From IMG/VR virus record IMGVR_UViG_3300018428_003547, positions 1 to 40,194 of that record: a stretch of 40,194 bases of DNA; one strand, 5' to 3'. This document shows positions 23,569-32,344 of this stretch, in pieces. This DNA comes from a virus. Positions within the stretch are counted from its first letter, which is position 1. Every line of letters starts with the position of its first letter. Under the pieces are notes generated by a model. The model did no database searches. It worked only from the letters and a program-made list of their open reading frames with translations, and was not told where the DNA came from. Both the position numbers and the translations under genes were made by a program.

Positions 23569-24371
23569 TTATATAACTCCTCATATATTCTTTTCATCCA
23601 ATAATTTCTATCCCTATTCATAGGATTTTGAGGTATGGCATTAAATTGATAAATCCAACCTGAATTGTACAAATTGGTTAAATCATCTTCCCACCAGCAT
23701 CTTTCATCAACATAGAATAAATTTTTTCTGTATAAATCCATTAAACTGAACTCTCTCGGTAGAAGATTCATATCAACATCAAACTCTTTTCTCATACAGT
23801 TCATTAATGTTATATCACTACCAGTAAGAAGTACATCATATGATTGTATTATCTTCTGTTTGTTTGTTTCGTAAAAATCAAAAACCTTATCAAAAAACTC
23901 TTTGTGTTTTTTGTTAACGATTACAAAGCCTGTCTGATAAAACTCAAATGATGGTATACAATATTCTTTATTAAAAAACATTTTAGAGTAACCATTTATA
24001 GCTCTATTTACCCACTCATAATCCCCATCAGTTAAAACAGTTGTGAATCTATCATCTGTTATTTCAAAAAAGTTTGGACAATCGGGATGTACTATTGAGT
24101 CTGCATCAACCACTAAAACTTTTTCATATTCTATTCCATTATGTTCTAATATATTTAAAACTTGCCACCTTTGCCAAGTTATTAACATTTCTGATTCTGG
24201 ACAAAGTAAGTCTTCCATAATGTATATTTCACAATCATTCTTCTTACACCAACTTTTCCAAGATGCTATACCATAATCGTAACCACTATGTCTGTTAGCG
24301 TGTCCTATGCTAGAACCACGAGTTTGGTTTTCAGTTCTTTTGATGTAAGGTATAAAAACTATATTCTTCAT
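23565..24371 (-). CDS. glycosyltransferase (GT-A-like)
   Basis: A 268-aa protein. VLVVDADSIVHPDCPN (about 91-106) is a DxD-type metal site, FYQTGFVIVNKKHKEFF is a conserved turn in GT8-like enzymes, and YNSGWIYQFNAIPQ closes the protein. It probably moves a sugar from a nucleotide donor to the growing glycan. Coupled to HldD (4 nt) and to the DUF616 protein (4 nt). Confidence 0.7.
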   Translation of the reverse strand: MKNIVFIPYIKRTENQTRGSSIGHANRHSGYDYGIASWKSWCKKNDCEIYIMEDLLCPESEMLITWQRWQVLNILEHNGIEYEKVLVVDADSIVHPDCPNFFEITDDRFTTVLTDGDYEWVNRAINGYSKMFFNKEYCIPSFEFYQTGFVIVNKKHKEFFDKVFDFYETNKQKIIQSYDVLLTGSDITLMNCMRKEFDVDMNLLPREFSLMDLYRKNLFYVDERCWWEDDLTNLYNSGWIYQFNAIPQNPMNRDRNYWMKRIYEELYK

Positions 24372-25054
24372 TTTTTTCCCGTATGTTTTTCTAAATAAAA
24401 ATATGGATTATCTCTACAATCATACTCCATATAATTAAATCTAAATTTATTTTTCCAAGCTACATAGTTGAAACTGAGTTGGTCTCTTTTACTTCCGTAT
24501 CTTATTTCTTTCCACCAATCTTCCATAACTCTCACACAATCTTTTTGATTATGTTTTCTTAGAATAACACCACCAGTTATTAATCCATTGTTTTTTGGAT
24601 ACTGATTATCCATATATCTCTGCATCTGAGAAACTATTATGTTTGGATTGTCTTTATAATTTTTCATACCTCTTTCAGGAGTTATCTTCATATTCCTTTC
24701 ACCGAACATCAAAATAGTTCCTGCTTCATCGTAGATACAATTTCTTTTATCATAGTCTGGTTGAGCATTGTGGTTATGAAAAGCTGCGTTAACATCTTTT
24801 AGATATGTATCTATCAATTCATTAATATCTCCTCTGATAATATAGTTACCATCTATGTAAATACTGATATCATATTGACTTAAATATCTATGTGGAAGTA
24901 TTTTGTATCTTTTAGCACTCCTCATATTGTCTTCGTATAATCCCAAACTATTGGTTTCATTGAAAAATTTCCAATCCCAATCTGATGGTAATTTAGGTTC
25001 TATAACATTATCGTAGTTGCCAAACACAGATGTATAAACTACTTTTTTGTTCAT
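24368..25054 (-). CDS. DUF616/TOD1-like glycosyltransferase
   Basis: A 228-aa protein. VVYTSVFGNYDNV starts it, AKRYKILPHRYLSQYDISIYIDGNYIIRGD (48-77) is the DUF616 hallmark, and GVILRKHN and RDQLSFNYVAW follow. The family is viewed as a GT-A-like glycosyltransferase (bacterial and plant members). Specific reaction unknown. The translation start overlaps the upstream stop by 4 nt. Confidence 0.76.
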   Translation of the reverse strand: MNKKVVYTSVFGNYDNVIEPKLPSDWDWKFFNETNSLGLYEDNMRSAKRYKILPHRYLSQYDISIYIDGNYIIRGDINELIDTYLKDVNAAFHNHNAQPDYDKRNCIYDEAGTILMFGERNMKITPERGMKNYKDNPNIIVSQMQRYMDNQYPKNNGLITGGVILRKHNQKDCVRVMEDWWKEIRYGSKRDQLSFNYVAWKNKFRFNYMEYDCRDNPYFYLEKHTGKK

Positions 25055-25920
25055 AAGTATGTCTCTCCATCTATAAAGTTATGAGCTATAGGAAATTGTC
25101 TTTGTATCTCATAACAATCTGAATATCTAGCTACGATATGATTAGCACCACATTGATTGCTTATGTTTACTTTGGCTTTAGATTTTATGTAAAGTTGTAT
25201 TCTCAAAGACATATGTTTCATATCTAAGGTTTTATTTACATTCACCAAACCAATCTCATCTAAATCTTTGTAAGACCAATAGAAATATGGCAAAGTATTT
25301 TCTCTAATAAAGTTTGAAAGTTTGTTGAAATCATTATCATAACTCTCTTTATCAAAATTGCCGTATTGAGTACCAAACCTATTTGATATCAGAAGACACC
25401 CAAACTCTTCCCCACCTACAAACTCATCAATAATTTTGTTACCAAAATCTATTTCTTCTTCTGACCAATAAATTTCTGGTTGACAATCTTTCATATCTTT
25501 TTCTTCAAACTGCCAAAACTTTAACATCTGCTTTATCAATGGTATATTTTTGTTATCTTTATCATAGATTCTGTAATGGTCGTGAAATACCTCACCATCA
25601 TATGAATCAACAAAATCATCTACATAAGGATTATTCTGAAATATTTGATTAACAATATCTGTTTCTTCTCCAAACAGTTTACTAATTAATTTTTTTGTGG
25701 GAACATATACTTTACAATCAGAGTATTTTTCTTTTAGTAGTCTTGGCATAGATGAAATGATACCCCAATCACCAACACCAAAAGCAGTCCTCATAACCAT
25801 AAACTTTTTACTGTCTAAATACTCATCAGGTATTCTCAAACCTTCAGAAGTTTCAAATCCTAATTCATTTACTTCTTCTACGTGATATAAAGTATTATCT
25901 AATATTCTGTAAAATATCAT
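25051..25920 (-). CDS. possible GT9/heptosyltransferase-like GT-B protein
   Basis: A 289-aa protein. MVMRTAFGVGDWGIISSMPRLL (42-63) followed by a Tyr-Val-Pro strand and NPYVDDFVDSYD resembles the opening of GT9 heptosyltransferases, where a GDxxxxxP motif is followed by the next strand and a PYVD turn. INISNQCGANHIVARYSD near the end could be the donor-binding turn. The match is only by pattern. If right, it would use the ADP-heptose that the HldD-type enzyme handles. Confidence 0.45.
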   Translation of the reverse strand: MIFYRILDNTLYHVEEVNELGFETSEGLRIPDEYLDSKKFMVMRTAFGVGDWGIISSMPRLLKEKYSDCKVYVPTKKLISKLFGEETDIVNQIFQNNPYVDDFVDSYDGEVFHDHYRIYDKDNKNIPLIKQMLKFWQFEEKDMKDCQPEIYWSEEEIDFGNKIIDEFVGGEEFGCLLISNRFGTQYGNFDKESYDNDFNKLSNFIRENTLPYFYWSYKDLDEIGLVNVNKTLDMKHMSLRIQLYIKSKAKVNISNQCGANHIVARYSDCYEIQRQFPIAHNFIDGETYL

Positions 25921-26561
25921 ATCTTCCTTACATTCAACTCTTTACTGAAGTTTTGATTGTAAAATAGATTCTGTTGCTCCTGCTTTTGGATTGTTTTTGG
26001 ATGATATAAACTTAACTCTTCATTAGGTGGTAGGTGAGCGTATGTTTTACAACCTGTAATGTATTCGTGTAGTGGTCTTGTCCACCTTATATTCTTATCG
26101 TTACGAAACACACGAGCTTGGTAATCAGGATAGTTTACCCATCTGTTCTCCGTAACTCTCCATCCCCATTTTCTTATATGATGCTCTTCCATACCCTCTA
26201 TGGTATTTACTCTTGGAATCCATACCAAATCAACATCGTTCATTTCTAATATTTGTTTCAATTGTTGTAATAATATTTTGTTTGGGTACTCATCAGCATC
26301 TATATGAAAAATGTAATCACCACTACTCTTTTCTATAACTGAATTTTTTTGGTCTGAAAAGTTACCATCAAGTTTTCTATCATAGTGTATAACTCTACTA
26401 TCTATAGAATATAACTCAATTACATCTCTTACCTTTTTATCATTTCCATCGACACAGATTACTACTTCATCCTCTTCATCTATGCTTACGAGAAGTTTAC
26501 CCAACAATAACTCAAGCTCTTTGTGTTCATTGTGTACTGTAATTCCATAACTAATCTTCAC
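25917..26561 (-). CDS. family 2 glycosyltransferase (WaaE-like)
   Basis: A 214-aa GT2 enzyme: ISYGITVHNEHKELELLL start, VVICVDGNDKKV, GNFSDQKNSVIEKSSGDYIFHIDADEYPN (the DxD is in HIDADE), and HEYITGCKTYAHLP at the end. The FSDQKN motif and DADE pair are like those of WaaE/KdtX lipopolysaccharide core glucosyltransferases. It overlaps the gene upstream by 11 nt. Probably adds a hexose to a core sugar. Confidence 0.82.
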   Translation of the reverse strand: MKISYGITVHNEHKELELLLGKLLVSIDEEDEVVICVDGNDKKVRDVIELYSIDSRVIHYDRKLDGNFSDQKNSVIEKSSGDYIFHIDADEYPNKILLQQLKQILEMNDVDLVWIPRVNTIEGMEEHHIRKWGWRVTENRWVNYPDYQARVFRNDKNIRWTRPLHEYITGCKTYAHLPPNEELSLYHPKTIQKQEQQNLFYNQNFSKELNVRKI

Positions 26562-26964
26562 CGACTAACTCCTTTACAAATGTTGGTGGCAATCGCAAGT
26601 CTTCCAAAAATACTTGACTTTTCTTAGCTTTTTTAAGACTATAAGTTCTATAGATATCGTGTCTCTTTATCAATCTTTTTAGTTTCTGATATATTTGTTT
26701 AGAACTACCATCTAATTCTACTCTGTATATCTTTTTGTTTTCGTCTACAACCTCTGTCTTTCCAGCCATTTCTAATAACTTTTTTAATTCTCTGTTAGTA
26801 GCTACATTAGATATCTCTAATTGTATTCCGTGTAACAACTTTTTTCTGTCTGGCTCTAATACCAATATAGTTCTACGAAGTCTTCTACCTTCTTTAGTCT
26901 CATATACAAAGGATATGATATCTCCTCTGTCTACTTTGCTCCAAGTATATGGAAGTTTAGCCAT
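26551..26964 (-). CDS. hypothetical phage protein (137 aa)
   Basis: A basic, Lys-rich protein starting MAKLPYTWSKVDRGDIISF. RGDIISFVYETKEGRRLRRTILVLEPDR suggests a small beta-barrel, and the C-half KQIYQKLKRLIKRHDIYRTYSLKKAKK is helical and basic. I recall similar unnamed proteins in marine T4-like phages but cannot name a function. It breaks the run of glycosyltransferases, together with the next gene, so it may be a phage core gene around which the glycan genes were inserted. Confidence 0.72.
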   Translation of the reverse strand: MAKLPYTWSKVDRGDIISFVYETKEGRRLRRTILVLEPDRKKLLHGIQLEISNVATNRELKKLLEMAGKTEVVDENKKIYRVELDGSSKQIYQKLKRLIKRHDIYRTYSLKKAKKSQVFLEDLRLPPTFVKELVGED

Positions 26965-27409
26965 CTTCTTTTATTATTCCCATAGATTTACAAGCTTTCA
27001 TAAATTCAAACTGACCAAACTTTTCAGAATTTTCTACATCCAATCTCTTTTCGTGTCCATCATACTTTTCTCTTTCTTCTTCGGGTATATCTACAACTTT
27101 AGCGTAGTGCCAATACCAATCATTGATAGTGCCATCAGGATATATTATACCCTTTTCTCCCATATTAATTACAGATGGAAACCACACAATTCCTCTTTCC
27201 TCATCCATCACTTTTAAGTCATTCATCAAAGCACTTTGATTCTTTGTATATTCTTCTAATTTTTCGCTGTCATATGAAAGGTAAGAGTTTGATGTCATTC
27301 CACAATCAAAACACATATAAGATTCAAATGGTTTATCATCTATCTCTGTTTGTTCTACAAAGCAATTATTTGAATTTAAATCACAAGGACATTTAGTTTT
27401 TGTTTCCAT
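26957..27409 (-). CDS. hypothetical zinc-ribbon protein (150 aa)
   Basis: Begins METKTKCPCDLNSNNC with cysteines at 7, 9 and 16, and MCFDCGMTSNSYLS with two more, a zinc-ribbon-like layout. The central WFPSVINMGEKGIIYPDGTINDWYWHYAKVVDIP is very aromatic and probably beta-rich. I recall unnamed homologues in marine myoviruses. It overlaps both neighbours by 8 and 1 nt. No function can be given. Confidence 0.7.
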   Translation of the reverse strand: METKTKCPCDLNSNNCFVEQTEIDDKPFESYMCFDCGMTSNSYLSYDSEKLEEYTKNQSALMNDLKVMDEERGIVWFPSVINMGEKGIIYPDGTINDWYWHYAKVVDIPEEEREKYDGHEKRLDVENSEKFGQFEFMKACKSMGIIKEDG

Positions 27410-28695
27410 TAGTTCACCTTCTTCAATTTTGGTAGTTTTAAACTTACTGGTTGTGGTTGTTCAATCTTCGGTACATATTGTTCTAATATAGATTGAAACT
27501 TTTTTGTCATAGCATCCATAGAAAACTTTGATTTGTTAAAGTTAGCTAACTTTCTAGCTTTCTGATTATCTTTTTTCAAAGTCTTATACATTTTCTTCAT
27601 AACTTTAGAAGCATATTGATAGTTTACAGAAAACCATTGAGCCCCTTCTACCATCATCTCTGGCGGAAAAGCTTTATCTGGAACTTTAGTCATAGCACCT
27701 GACAAAAGAGTAGAATATTGTTTTTCTAAAAAGTCAATATGTCCACTCCAATTAGAAGCAACTACTGGCTTTTCACTCATAGTAGCTTCTAATAGTGGTC
27801 TTCCATATCCTTCTCCGTGAGTGAAAGAAATATGCACTTTTACTTTACTATGATTGTAAAGTTCGTTCATCTGAACATCTGTTAAGTCTCCATGCAAAAA
27901 GTATACATTTGGTAATTTACCATTTACAGAAGCTTTTATAGATTCAATTTTTTCTTGAATATCATTTCTATCAATAACAGAAAAGGTAGCGCCACTTGTT
28001 TTCATAACCAAAGCTGGTGGATTTGAATAGTTCTTAAATGTCTCTAAGAATGTTTTAACCAACATACCTGTATCTTTTCTATCTTCCCCAAGATTACCTT
28101 GCAACCAATGACCAGTGTATAGAAAAGCAAATTTTTCTTTTATCTTACTCATTTCAGATTGTAACTCATCCGAAATTTCAGATGTTTTTTTATATATGTT
28201 GGTATCCACTCCCTCAAACAAAACTTCAATCGGTTTATTAACTCTAATATCTCCTGTTTTTTGTTTTGTTACCTCATCTATCTTTTCGAAAACAGTCTTA
28301 CCCATAACTTCTTTTGTGAAGTTAGACGGAACTAAAATCAAATCCATTCTATTACAACCCTCTATCCAAGTAGCTGCACAAGCAGTTGTTTCTATACCAG
28401 CAGTAACACCTATGTTATATCTTCCTACCGCTGTAAACTCATTAGGAACACTTATCTGAATATGAACATCTGGTTGTCTTTCCATTCTAGGCTCTAACAA
28501 TATTTTGTCTTTTATCATTCTATCTTCTGGATTGTTTTCATCTAAAGCGTTCATCGGGCAATTACCCCACTTTAATGAGTTTATTTTTATATCATATTTA
28601 TCCATTTTGATTAAGCTTTTAACTAAATCTCTTGTGTGTGAACCATAACCGCTTCTGGTTGCAACAGGTCCTGTAACTAATAATAGTGGTTTCAT
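27409..28695 (-). CDS. GT4 (group 1) glycosyltransferase
   Basis: A 428-aa GT-B protein. The N-terminus LLLVTGPVATRSGYGSHTRDL starts the acceptor domain, FAFLYTGHWLQGNLGEDRKDTGMLVKTF begins the donor domain, and VHISFTHGEGYGRPLLEATMSEKPVVASNWSGHIDFL holds the E-x7-E sugar-donor motif. A short Pro/Lys-rich tail follows. AGGAG precedes the start. The family is a retaining glycosyltransferase. It lies next to the other large GT4. Confidence 0.88.
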   Translation of the reverse strand: MKPLLLVTGPVATRSGYGSHTRDLVKSLIKMDKYDIKINSLKWGNCPMNALDENNPEDRMIKDKILLEPRMERQPDVHIQISVPNEFTAVGRYNIGVTAGIETTACAATWIEGCNRMDLILVPSNFTKEVMGKTVFEKIDEVTKQKTGDIRVNKPIEVLFEGVDTNIYKKTSEISDELQSEMSKIKEKFAFLYTGHWLQGNLGEDRKDTGMLVKTFLETFKNYSNPPALVMKTSGATFSVIDRNDIQEKIESIKASVNGKLPNVYFLHGDLTDVQMNELYNHSKVKVHISFTHGEGYGRPLLEATMSEKPVVASNWSGHIDFLEKQYSTLLSGAMTKVPDKAFPPEMMVEGAQWFSVNYQYASKVMKKMYKTLKKDNQKARKLANFNKSKFSMDAMTKKFQSILEQYVPKIEQPQPVSLKLPKLKKVN

Positions 28696-28703
28696 TCTAA
28701 CTC

Positions 28704-30086
28704 CTAAACTTCAAAAAGTTCAAATCTTTTTCTAGGTTTCCATTTATCAAAAGCATTGTCCATTTGAGAAATAAAATTATCGGACATAGCTTCAGCTGAC
28801 ATCATTATATCATCTCTCATAACAAACTCATTTCCTAACTTACCTCTTCTTTCTCTTTCTTCTGCTCCCATATCATACCATTGTTTTAAAGCATCAGCAA
28901 AGTCATCTGAACGAGGTCTATCATCGTAAATATATGGTGTTGGTATTGAACCTTGCAGACTTCTATTAGACGGCCATACTGGTATAGCCCATTCACCCCA
29001 AGTCAAATCATCATTGTCTTTCCACTTCTTATCATCATGTAATGATTCTATCCACTCATAATCTTTATATGTTAACTCTTTACCTTTGTATTTAAATCCA
29101 CACTGGTCTTGTAATCCACCTGTAACATTTACTGATATTGGTGTACCACAATGAAGTGACTCACAAGTACCCAAACCAAATCCTTCATTGGATGCCATAT
29201 TGATAGTAACATCAGCCATATTGTATATAAAAGATAGTTCTTTGTTAGGTAGTTTTTGTGATGAAAAAATTACATCGTAAGGACATAGTTCACTTACGAG
29301 AGCTGGTAAATCTGTACCATTCTCATCACGAGGTTGAGTGTGCATTATAAGAGCACATTTTTCAGATTCTTCTTTTGGTAACATATCACAGAATTGTTTG
29401 AATGCCATAACCACATCACCTGGTAATTTTCTTCTAATGTTTCTGTTATTCCAAAATACTATGAATTTGTAATCTTTATCTTTAGTTAGTAATCTTTTAA
29501 ATTGTAAAAAGTCTCCATCCTTCTTATCTACAATTTTGAATTGATGGTGATTTATCCCATGCGGTAAATAAGTATTGTTCCAATCATTTCTCGGAGTTTT
29601 TCTACAAACCTTATCAACTATGTTGTGAGTTTGTTTTGAAATGTTCATAACCAAATCACAGCTTTCATAAAATGGTTCATTCCATCTCGGATACGGCAAG
29701 TCATCCCAAATATTGTAATAAAATATAGGCATAGTTCTTCTTATCTCGTGTTCCATCTGATACAACCATCCCCAAAATCTTGGGTCTGTGTAATGAAGTA
29801 TAGCTGATACATTTTTTTCTATAGCTATAATCTGTTTTAGTATATCTGGATTACCATAACCACTAACAGGATATATTTTTAGGTAAGCATCTTCAACACC
29901 AGTTTCTTTACGAACTGAATCATTCATATCAACAATTTTACCTTCGTCTGGATGTTTTATAGCACCACCAATCTGCACCCATTCGTAGTGTTTTAGTGTA
30001 CCCATAACAAATTCTCTAGACATAGTTCCTACACCTGAAGACATCCTTAAATCATCAGATAGTAGTAGAATCTTTCTTTTAGCCAT
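28704..30086 (-). CDS. GT4-like glycosyltransferase (460 aa)
   Basis: A 460-aa GT-B protein. KILLLSDDLRMSSGVGTMSREF starts the acceptor domain, FIVFWNNRNIRRKLPGDVVMAF is the second Rossmann start, and NMASNEGFGLGTCESLHCGTPISVNVTGGL gives the E-G-x-G-x-x-x-x-E donor motif. GPxxxx and E-x7-E positions fit retaining GT4. Such paired GT4 genes are common in marine T4-like phages. The start overlaps the 78-aa gene by 8 nt. Confidence 0.86.
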   Translation of the reverse strand: MAKRKILLLSDDLRMSSGVGTMSREFVMGTLKHYEWVQIGGAIKHPDEGKIVDMNDSVRKETGVEDAYLKIYPVSGYGNPDILKQIIAIEKNVSAILHYTDPRFWGWLYQMEHEIRRTMPIFYYNIWDDLPYPRWNEPFYESCDLVMNISKQTHNIVDKVCRKTPRNDWNNTYLPHGINHHQFKIVDKKDGDFLQFKRLLTKDKDYKFIVFWNNRNIRRKLPGDVVMAFKQFCDMLPKEESEKCALIMHTQPRDENGTDLPALVSELCPYDVIFSSQKLPNKELSFIYNMADVTINMASNEGFGLGTCESLHCGTPISVNVTGGLQDQCGFKYKGKELTYKDYEWIESLHDDKKWKDNDDLTWGEWAIPVWPSNRSLQGSIPTPYIYDDRPRSDDFADALKQWYDMGAEERERRGKLGNEFVMRDDIMMSAEAMSDNFISQMDNAFDKWKPRKRFELFEV

Positions 30087-30315
30087 TTAAAACCTCTTTG
30101 TCATTTACATATTGATTGAAGAAATATTTATCCAATACTTCCAACTTATCATCATACTCAGCAATAATTGCTAACTCTTTTTCTATCGTTTCCATAATAT
30201 CAGGATGTTCAGCAACACCCACACCATTTCTCAAAAGATTGTTTACATTCACTTTATGTTTTTCAATGTGTGCTTTAAAGTGTAATCTGCTAGCATCTAA
30301 TATTTCTTTTCTCAT
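30079..30315 (-). CDS. small conserved phage protein (78 aa)
   Basis: A mainly helical 78-aa protein: MRKEILDASRLHFKAHIEKHKVNVNNLL, then NGVGVAEHPDIMETIEKELAIIAEYDDKLEVL. I recall the HIEKHxxNV and GVAEHPD motifs from unnamed proteins of marine T4-like phages, which argues for a phage origin. Function unknown; the helix content could suit a scaffold or a regulator. Coupled on both sides by short overlaps. Confidence 0.75.
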   Translation of the reverse strand: MRKEILDASRLHFKAHIEKHKVNVNNLLRNGVGVAEHPDIMETIEKELAIIAEYDDKLEVLDKYFFNQYVNDKEVLNG

Positions 30316-30500
30316 AACGCACTCCCACTTGGACTAAGATTGTTCCACTCCGTTATTTGTTTTCTATATTCTTCATTATGAACATACAAATCCATTGAGC
30401 GATTAACTAATTTTTGTAATGTAAAGCTATCATCCAAATTACTTATTTTAAATTTTTTGTATAGATTATCCAATAACTTTACAGATGTAAGTTTTAACAT
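30312..30500 (-). CDS. small conserved phage protein, possible DNA-binding (62 aa)
   Basis: A 62-aa protein. LTSVKLLDNLYKKFKISNLDDSFTLQKLVNRSMDLYVHNEEYRKQI has a beta-strand followed by two helices and resembles the ribbon-helix-helix type and small proteins of marine T4-like phages. It is the first gene of the long glycan block, immediately after the element at 30521-30535, so a regulatory role is possible. GGAGG lies 8 nt before the start. Confidence 0.72.
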   Translation of the reverse strand: MLKLTSVKLLDNLYKKFKISNLDDSFTLQKLVNRSMDLYVHNEEYRKQITEWNNLSPSGSAL

Positions 30501-30520
30501 AACTTTTCCTCCGTATATAC

Positions 30521-30535
30521 ATATATAAGTATATA
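30521..30535 (-). promoter_or_regulatory. 15-bp AT-rich near-palindromic element, copy 3
   Basis: Plus-strand text ATATATAAGTATATA, one base different from the copies at 1695-1709 and 37282-37296. It lies in the 39-nt gap before the glycan block, 20 nt from the start at 30500, with CGGAGGAAAAG between. It is the only obvious candidate promoter for the 29-kb run of genes that follows. Confidence 0.5.
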
Positions 30536-30539
30536 AGAG

Positions 30540-30941
30540 TTAGGTTATTATTACAAATTTTTTATTATTTTCTTTGGCTTCGTTTAAGGCACTTTCTGTA
30601 CCTTTTGATTTTAGACTTTTTGGCATAAATGCAACCATTACATCACAATACTCAGCTATCTGTTTGTTTCTTTTGTGGTAATTATTTTTGTAGAAAGCTT
30701 TACCATATCTGTATCGTGGTAGTACACAATGTATATTGTGACTGTAATGAACAGGTGGAAACTCTGAATATTTTACATCGAACTCTAAAGCGTACTTCTT
30801 AGCATATCCATCAGCTCCCTCTTTTTGTCCACCGCTGACAATCTCTAACAACTCACCATACTTTTGTTTTAGTTTAAATACAAACTCTTGTATTTTTCTT
30901 TTGTTGGTGTATTGTCTGCTACCGACTATCGCTACTTTCAT
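30540..30941 (-). CDS. SLOG/DUF2493-like nucleotide-binding protein
   Basis: A 133-aa protein beginning MKVAIVGSRQYTN. The Rossmann-type GSRxY start and IVSGGQKEGADGYAKKYA (34-51) are the DUF2493 (YspA-like) signature of the SLOG superfamily, which binds nucleotides or nucleotide-derived signals. GAGG lies 8 nt before the ATG at 30941; longer starts would fall inside the previous gene. No partner enzyme is seen. It overlaps the upstream gene by 23 nt and ends just before the element at 30521. Confidence 0.78.
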   Translation of the reverse strand: MKVAIVGSRQYTNKRKIQEFVFKLKQKYGELLEIVSGGQKEGADGYAKKYALEFDVKYSEFPPVHYSHNIHCVLPRYRYGKAFYKNNYHKRNKQIAEYCDVMVAFMPKSLKSKGTESALNEAKENNKKFVIIT

Positions 30942-31341
30942 AATCATTCCTCTTTTGTTTTTTTGGTTTTTCTGATGTACAAAATTTAGCACACTTATGA
31001 AATTCTTCTAAACCTTCTAAAAGACTTTCCTCTTTACTATAAGTATATTGAAATCTAACTTGATTACCACTCATATCATATTTATTTGTTAAATCGAACC
31101 AAATAAAATCATTCGGTTTTAAGTAATCGCCCACTTTCATTGTTGTTTTAAAATGTAAATCAGATTCATACTTTAACATAAAATCTTTTAAATCTTTTGG
31201 CTTCAAAGCACCTTCTTCATACCACAAAATTAAATAAAATTTAATATTATCTTTATGAACAACATTTAACTTTTCTATAACATCTTTCTCAAAAGGTTTG
31301 TTTATAAAATGGGATAAGTTCATTCTTAGATTTACTTTCAT
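30919..31341 (-). CDS. hypothetical protein (140 aa)
   Basis: A soluble 140-aa protein starting MKVNLRMNLSHFINKPFEKD. It has KFYLILWYEEGALKPKDLKDFM and FKTTMKVGDYLKPNDFIWFDLTNKYD, and a charged tail with KKQKRNDYESSD. No family is recognised. It follows the nuclease with a 1-nt overlap and overlaps the SLOG protein by 23 nt, so it belongs to the same message. Confidence 0.7.
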   Translation of the reverse strand: MKVNLRMNLSHFINKPFEKDVIEKLNVVHKDNIKFYLILWYEEGALKPKDLKDFMLKYESDLHFKTTMKVGDYLKPNDFIWFDLTNKYDMSGNQVRFQYTYSKEESLLEGLEEFHKCAKFCTSEKPKKQKRNDYESSDSR

Positions 31342-32207
31342 TACTTCACTCCTGCGTCACAATATTCTGTCTGATTAAAATCACAAAACCTGCAATTCTT
31401 TTTAGATGCTTCTTTTCTATAAATATGTTCAGTATTATATTCTCCATCAGAAGTAAAGCATTCTGTCATAAACTCCGATAGTCTTTTTGTCACCTGATTA
31501 ATTGATGGTGTACCATTTGCTGGTGTAAACTTTTGAACTCTCTTCTGAGGAAAGTCTAAGTTCTCATACAGCTTTCTCTTTACGATAAAATACTCCACCT
31601 CAATCTTATCCATTGGATGATTGAATTGTTTAGAGTAAAATTGTTTGTACAACAGCAGTTGGTCTGTCTTTATTTTATCAGCCTTTTGCCATTTGTTCCA
31701 ACCCATAGTAGAAGTCTTTATATCATATATCTTTATTACATCCCTTACAGTATCTCTAATTACAACATCTATGTAACCGATAAACTTTACACCATTTGGT
31801 AAATCGTACTCTAATGGAACTTCGATACCAACCAACTCATATCCCTTCTTACTAAAGTATTGTGCTCTTTTCTTTTTTATAAAATCTAAGATGAGTAATC
31901 CGTGTTCGTAAAATTCTACCATATCTCTTTGAGTACAAAATTCTTCTCCACCATTCTTTACCATAGCTTCTTCGTAATTTCTTTTCATTCTTATTCTTAA
32001 CATTTCTTCTAATGGTAGAGCTTCTGCAGCTTTAGCAGTATCTTCATACATAACAGTTAAGAAAGCTTGAATAACTTCGTGCATTGATGTCCCGAACAGA
32101 GTGTGTATACTCTCTTTAAACTCTCTTTTGTCGTCTATGTATGCAGTTTTCCATCTATGTGGACATTGAGCCCACATTGAATATTGACTATAACTTATCT
32201 TTTTCAT
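31341..32207 (-). CDS. PD-(D/E)XK nuclease with Fe-S cluster (RecB/AddB/Cas4-type)
   Basis: A 288-aa nuclease. SQYSMWAQCPHRWK is the usual start of PDDEXK_1 proteins; FGTSMHEVIQ holds His43, the strand around EVPLEYD an acid, GYIDVVI Asp147, and IYDIKTST Asp162/Lys164. Cysteines at 15, 272, 275 and 283 form the one-plus-three pattern of the 4Fe-4S cluster in AddB and Cas4. It would cut or process DNA ends in phage recombination or replication. It follows a 45-aa gene by a TAATG overlap. Confidence 0.88.
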   Translation of the reverse strand: MKKISYSQYSMWAQCPHRWKTAYIDDKREFKESIHTLFGTSMHEVIQAFLTVMYEDTAKAAEALPLEEMLRIRMKRNYEEAMVKNGGEEFCTQRDMVEFYEHGLLILDFIKKKRAQYFSKKGYELVGIEVPLEYDLPNGVKFIGYIDVVIRDTVRDVIKIYDIKTSTMGWNKWQKADKIKTDQLLLYKQFYSKQFNHPMDKIEVEYFIVKRKLYENLDFPQKRVQKFTPANGTPSINQVTKRLSEFMTECFTSDGEYNTEHIYRKEASKKNCRFCDFNQTEYCDAGVK

Positions 32208-32344
32208 TAATCAGCCCATTTTCCGTGCTTTAGTAGATGCCAGAATCTATGTAAAATAATCTGACAAAATAAGAAAAACAAATTATCAGATTCGTAAAAA
32301 CCTTCTTCTACTTCAAGTTTGTATTTAGGTTTGTATTCTTTCAT
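32207..32344 (-). CDS. small protein (45 aa)
   Basis: A 45-aa frame MKEYKPKYKLEVEEGFYESD then NLFFLFCQIILHRFWHLLKHGKWAD. The second part is hydrophobic and aromatic, perhaps a membrane-touching helix with a basic end. Its start overlaps the Nmad1 stop (TAATG) and its stop overlaps the nuclease start (TAATG), which is strong support in this compact genome. No known homologue. Confidence 0.68.
   Translation of the reverse strand: MKEYKPKYKLEVEEGFYESDNLFFLFCQIILHRFWHLLKHGKWAD

Noticed and set aside
26735-27217. Plus-strand open frame of 160 aa with hydrophobic segments
   Set aside because: It runs opposite two well-coupled minus-strand genes. The Phe/Ser/Ile richness comes from reverse reading of Lys/Glu-rich codons.
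31341-32207. CRISPR-associated Cas4
   Set aside because: The PD-(D/E)XK and Fe-S pattern fits Cas4, AddB and phage RecB-like nucleases alike. No CRISPR repeats or other cas genes are seen, so a phage nuclease is the better call.
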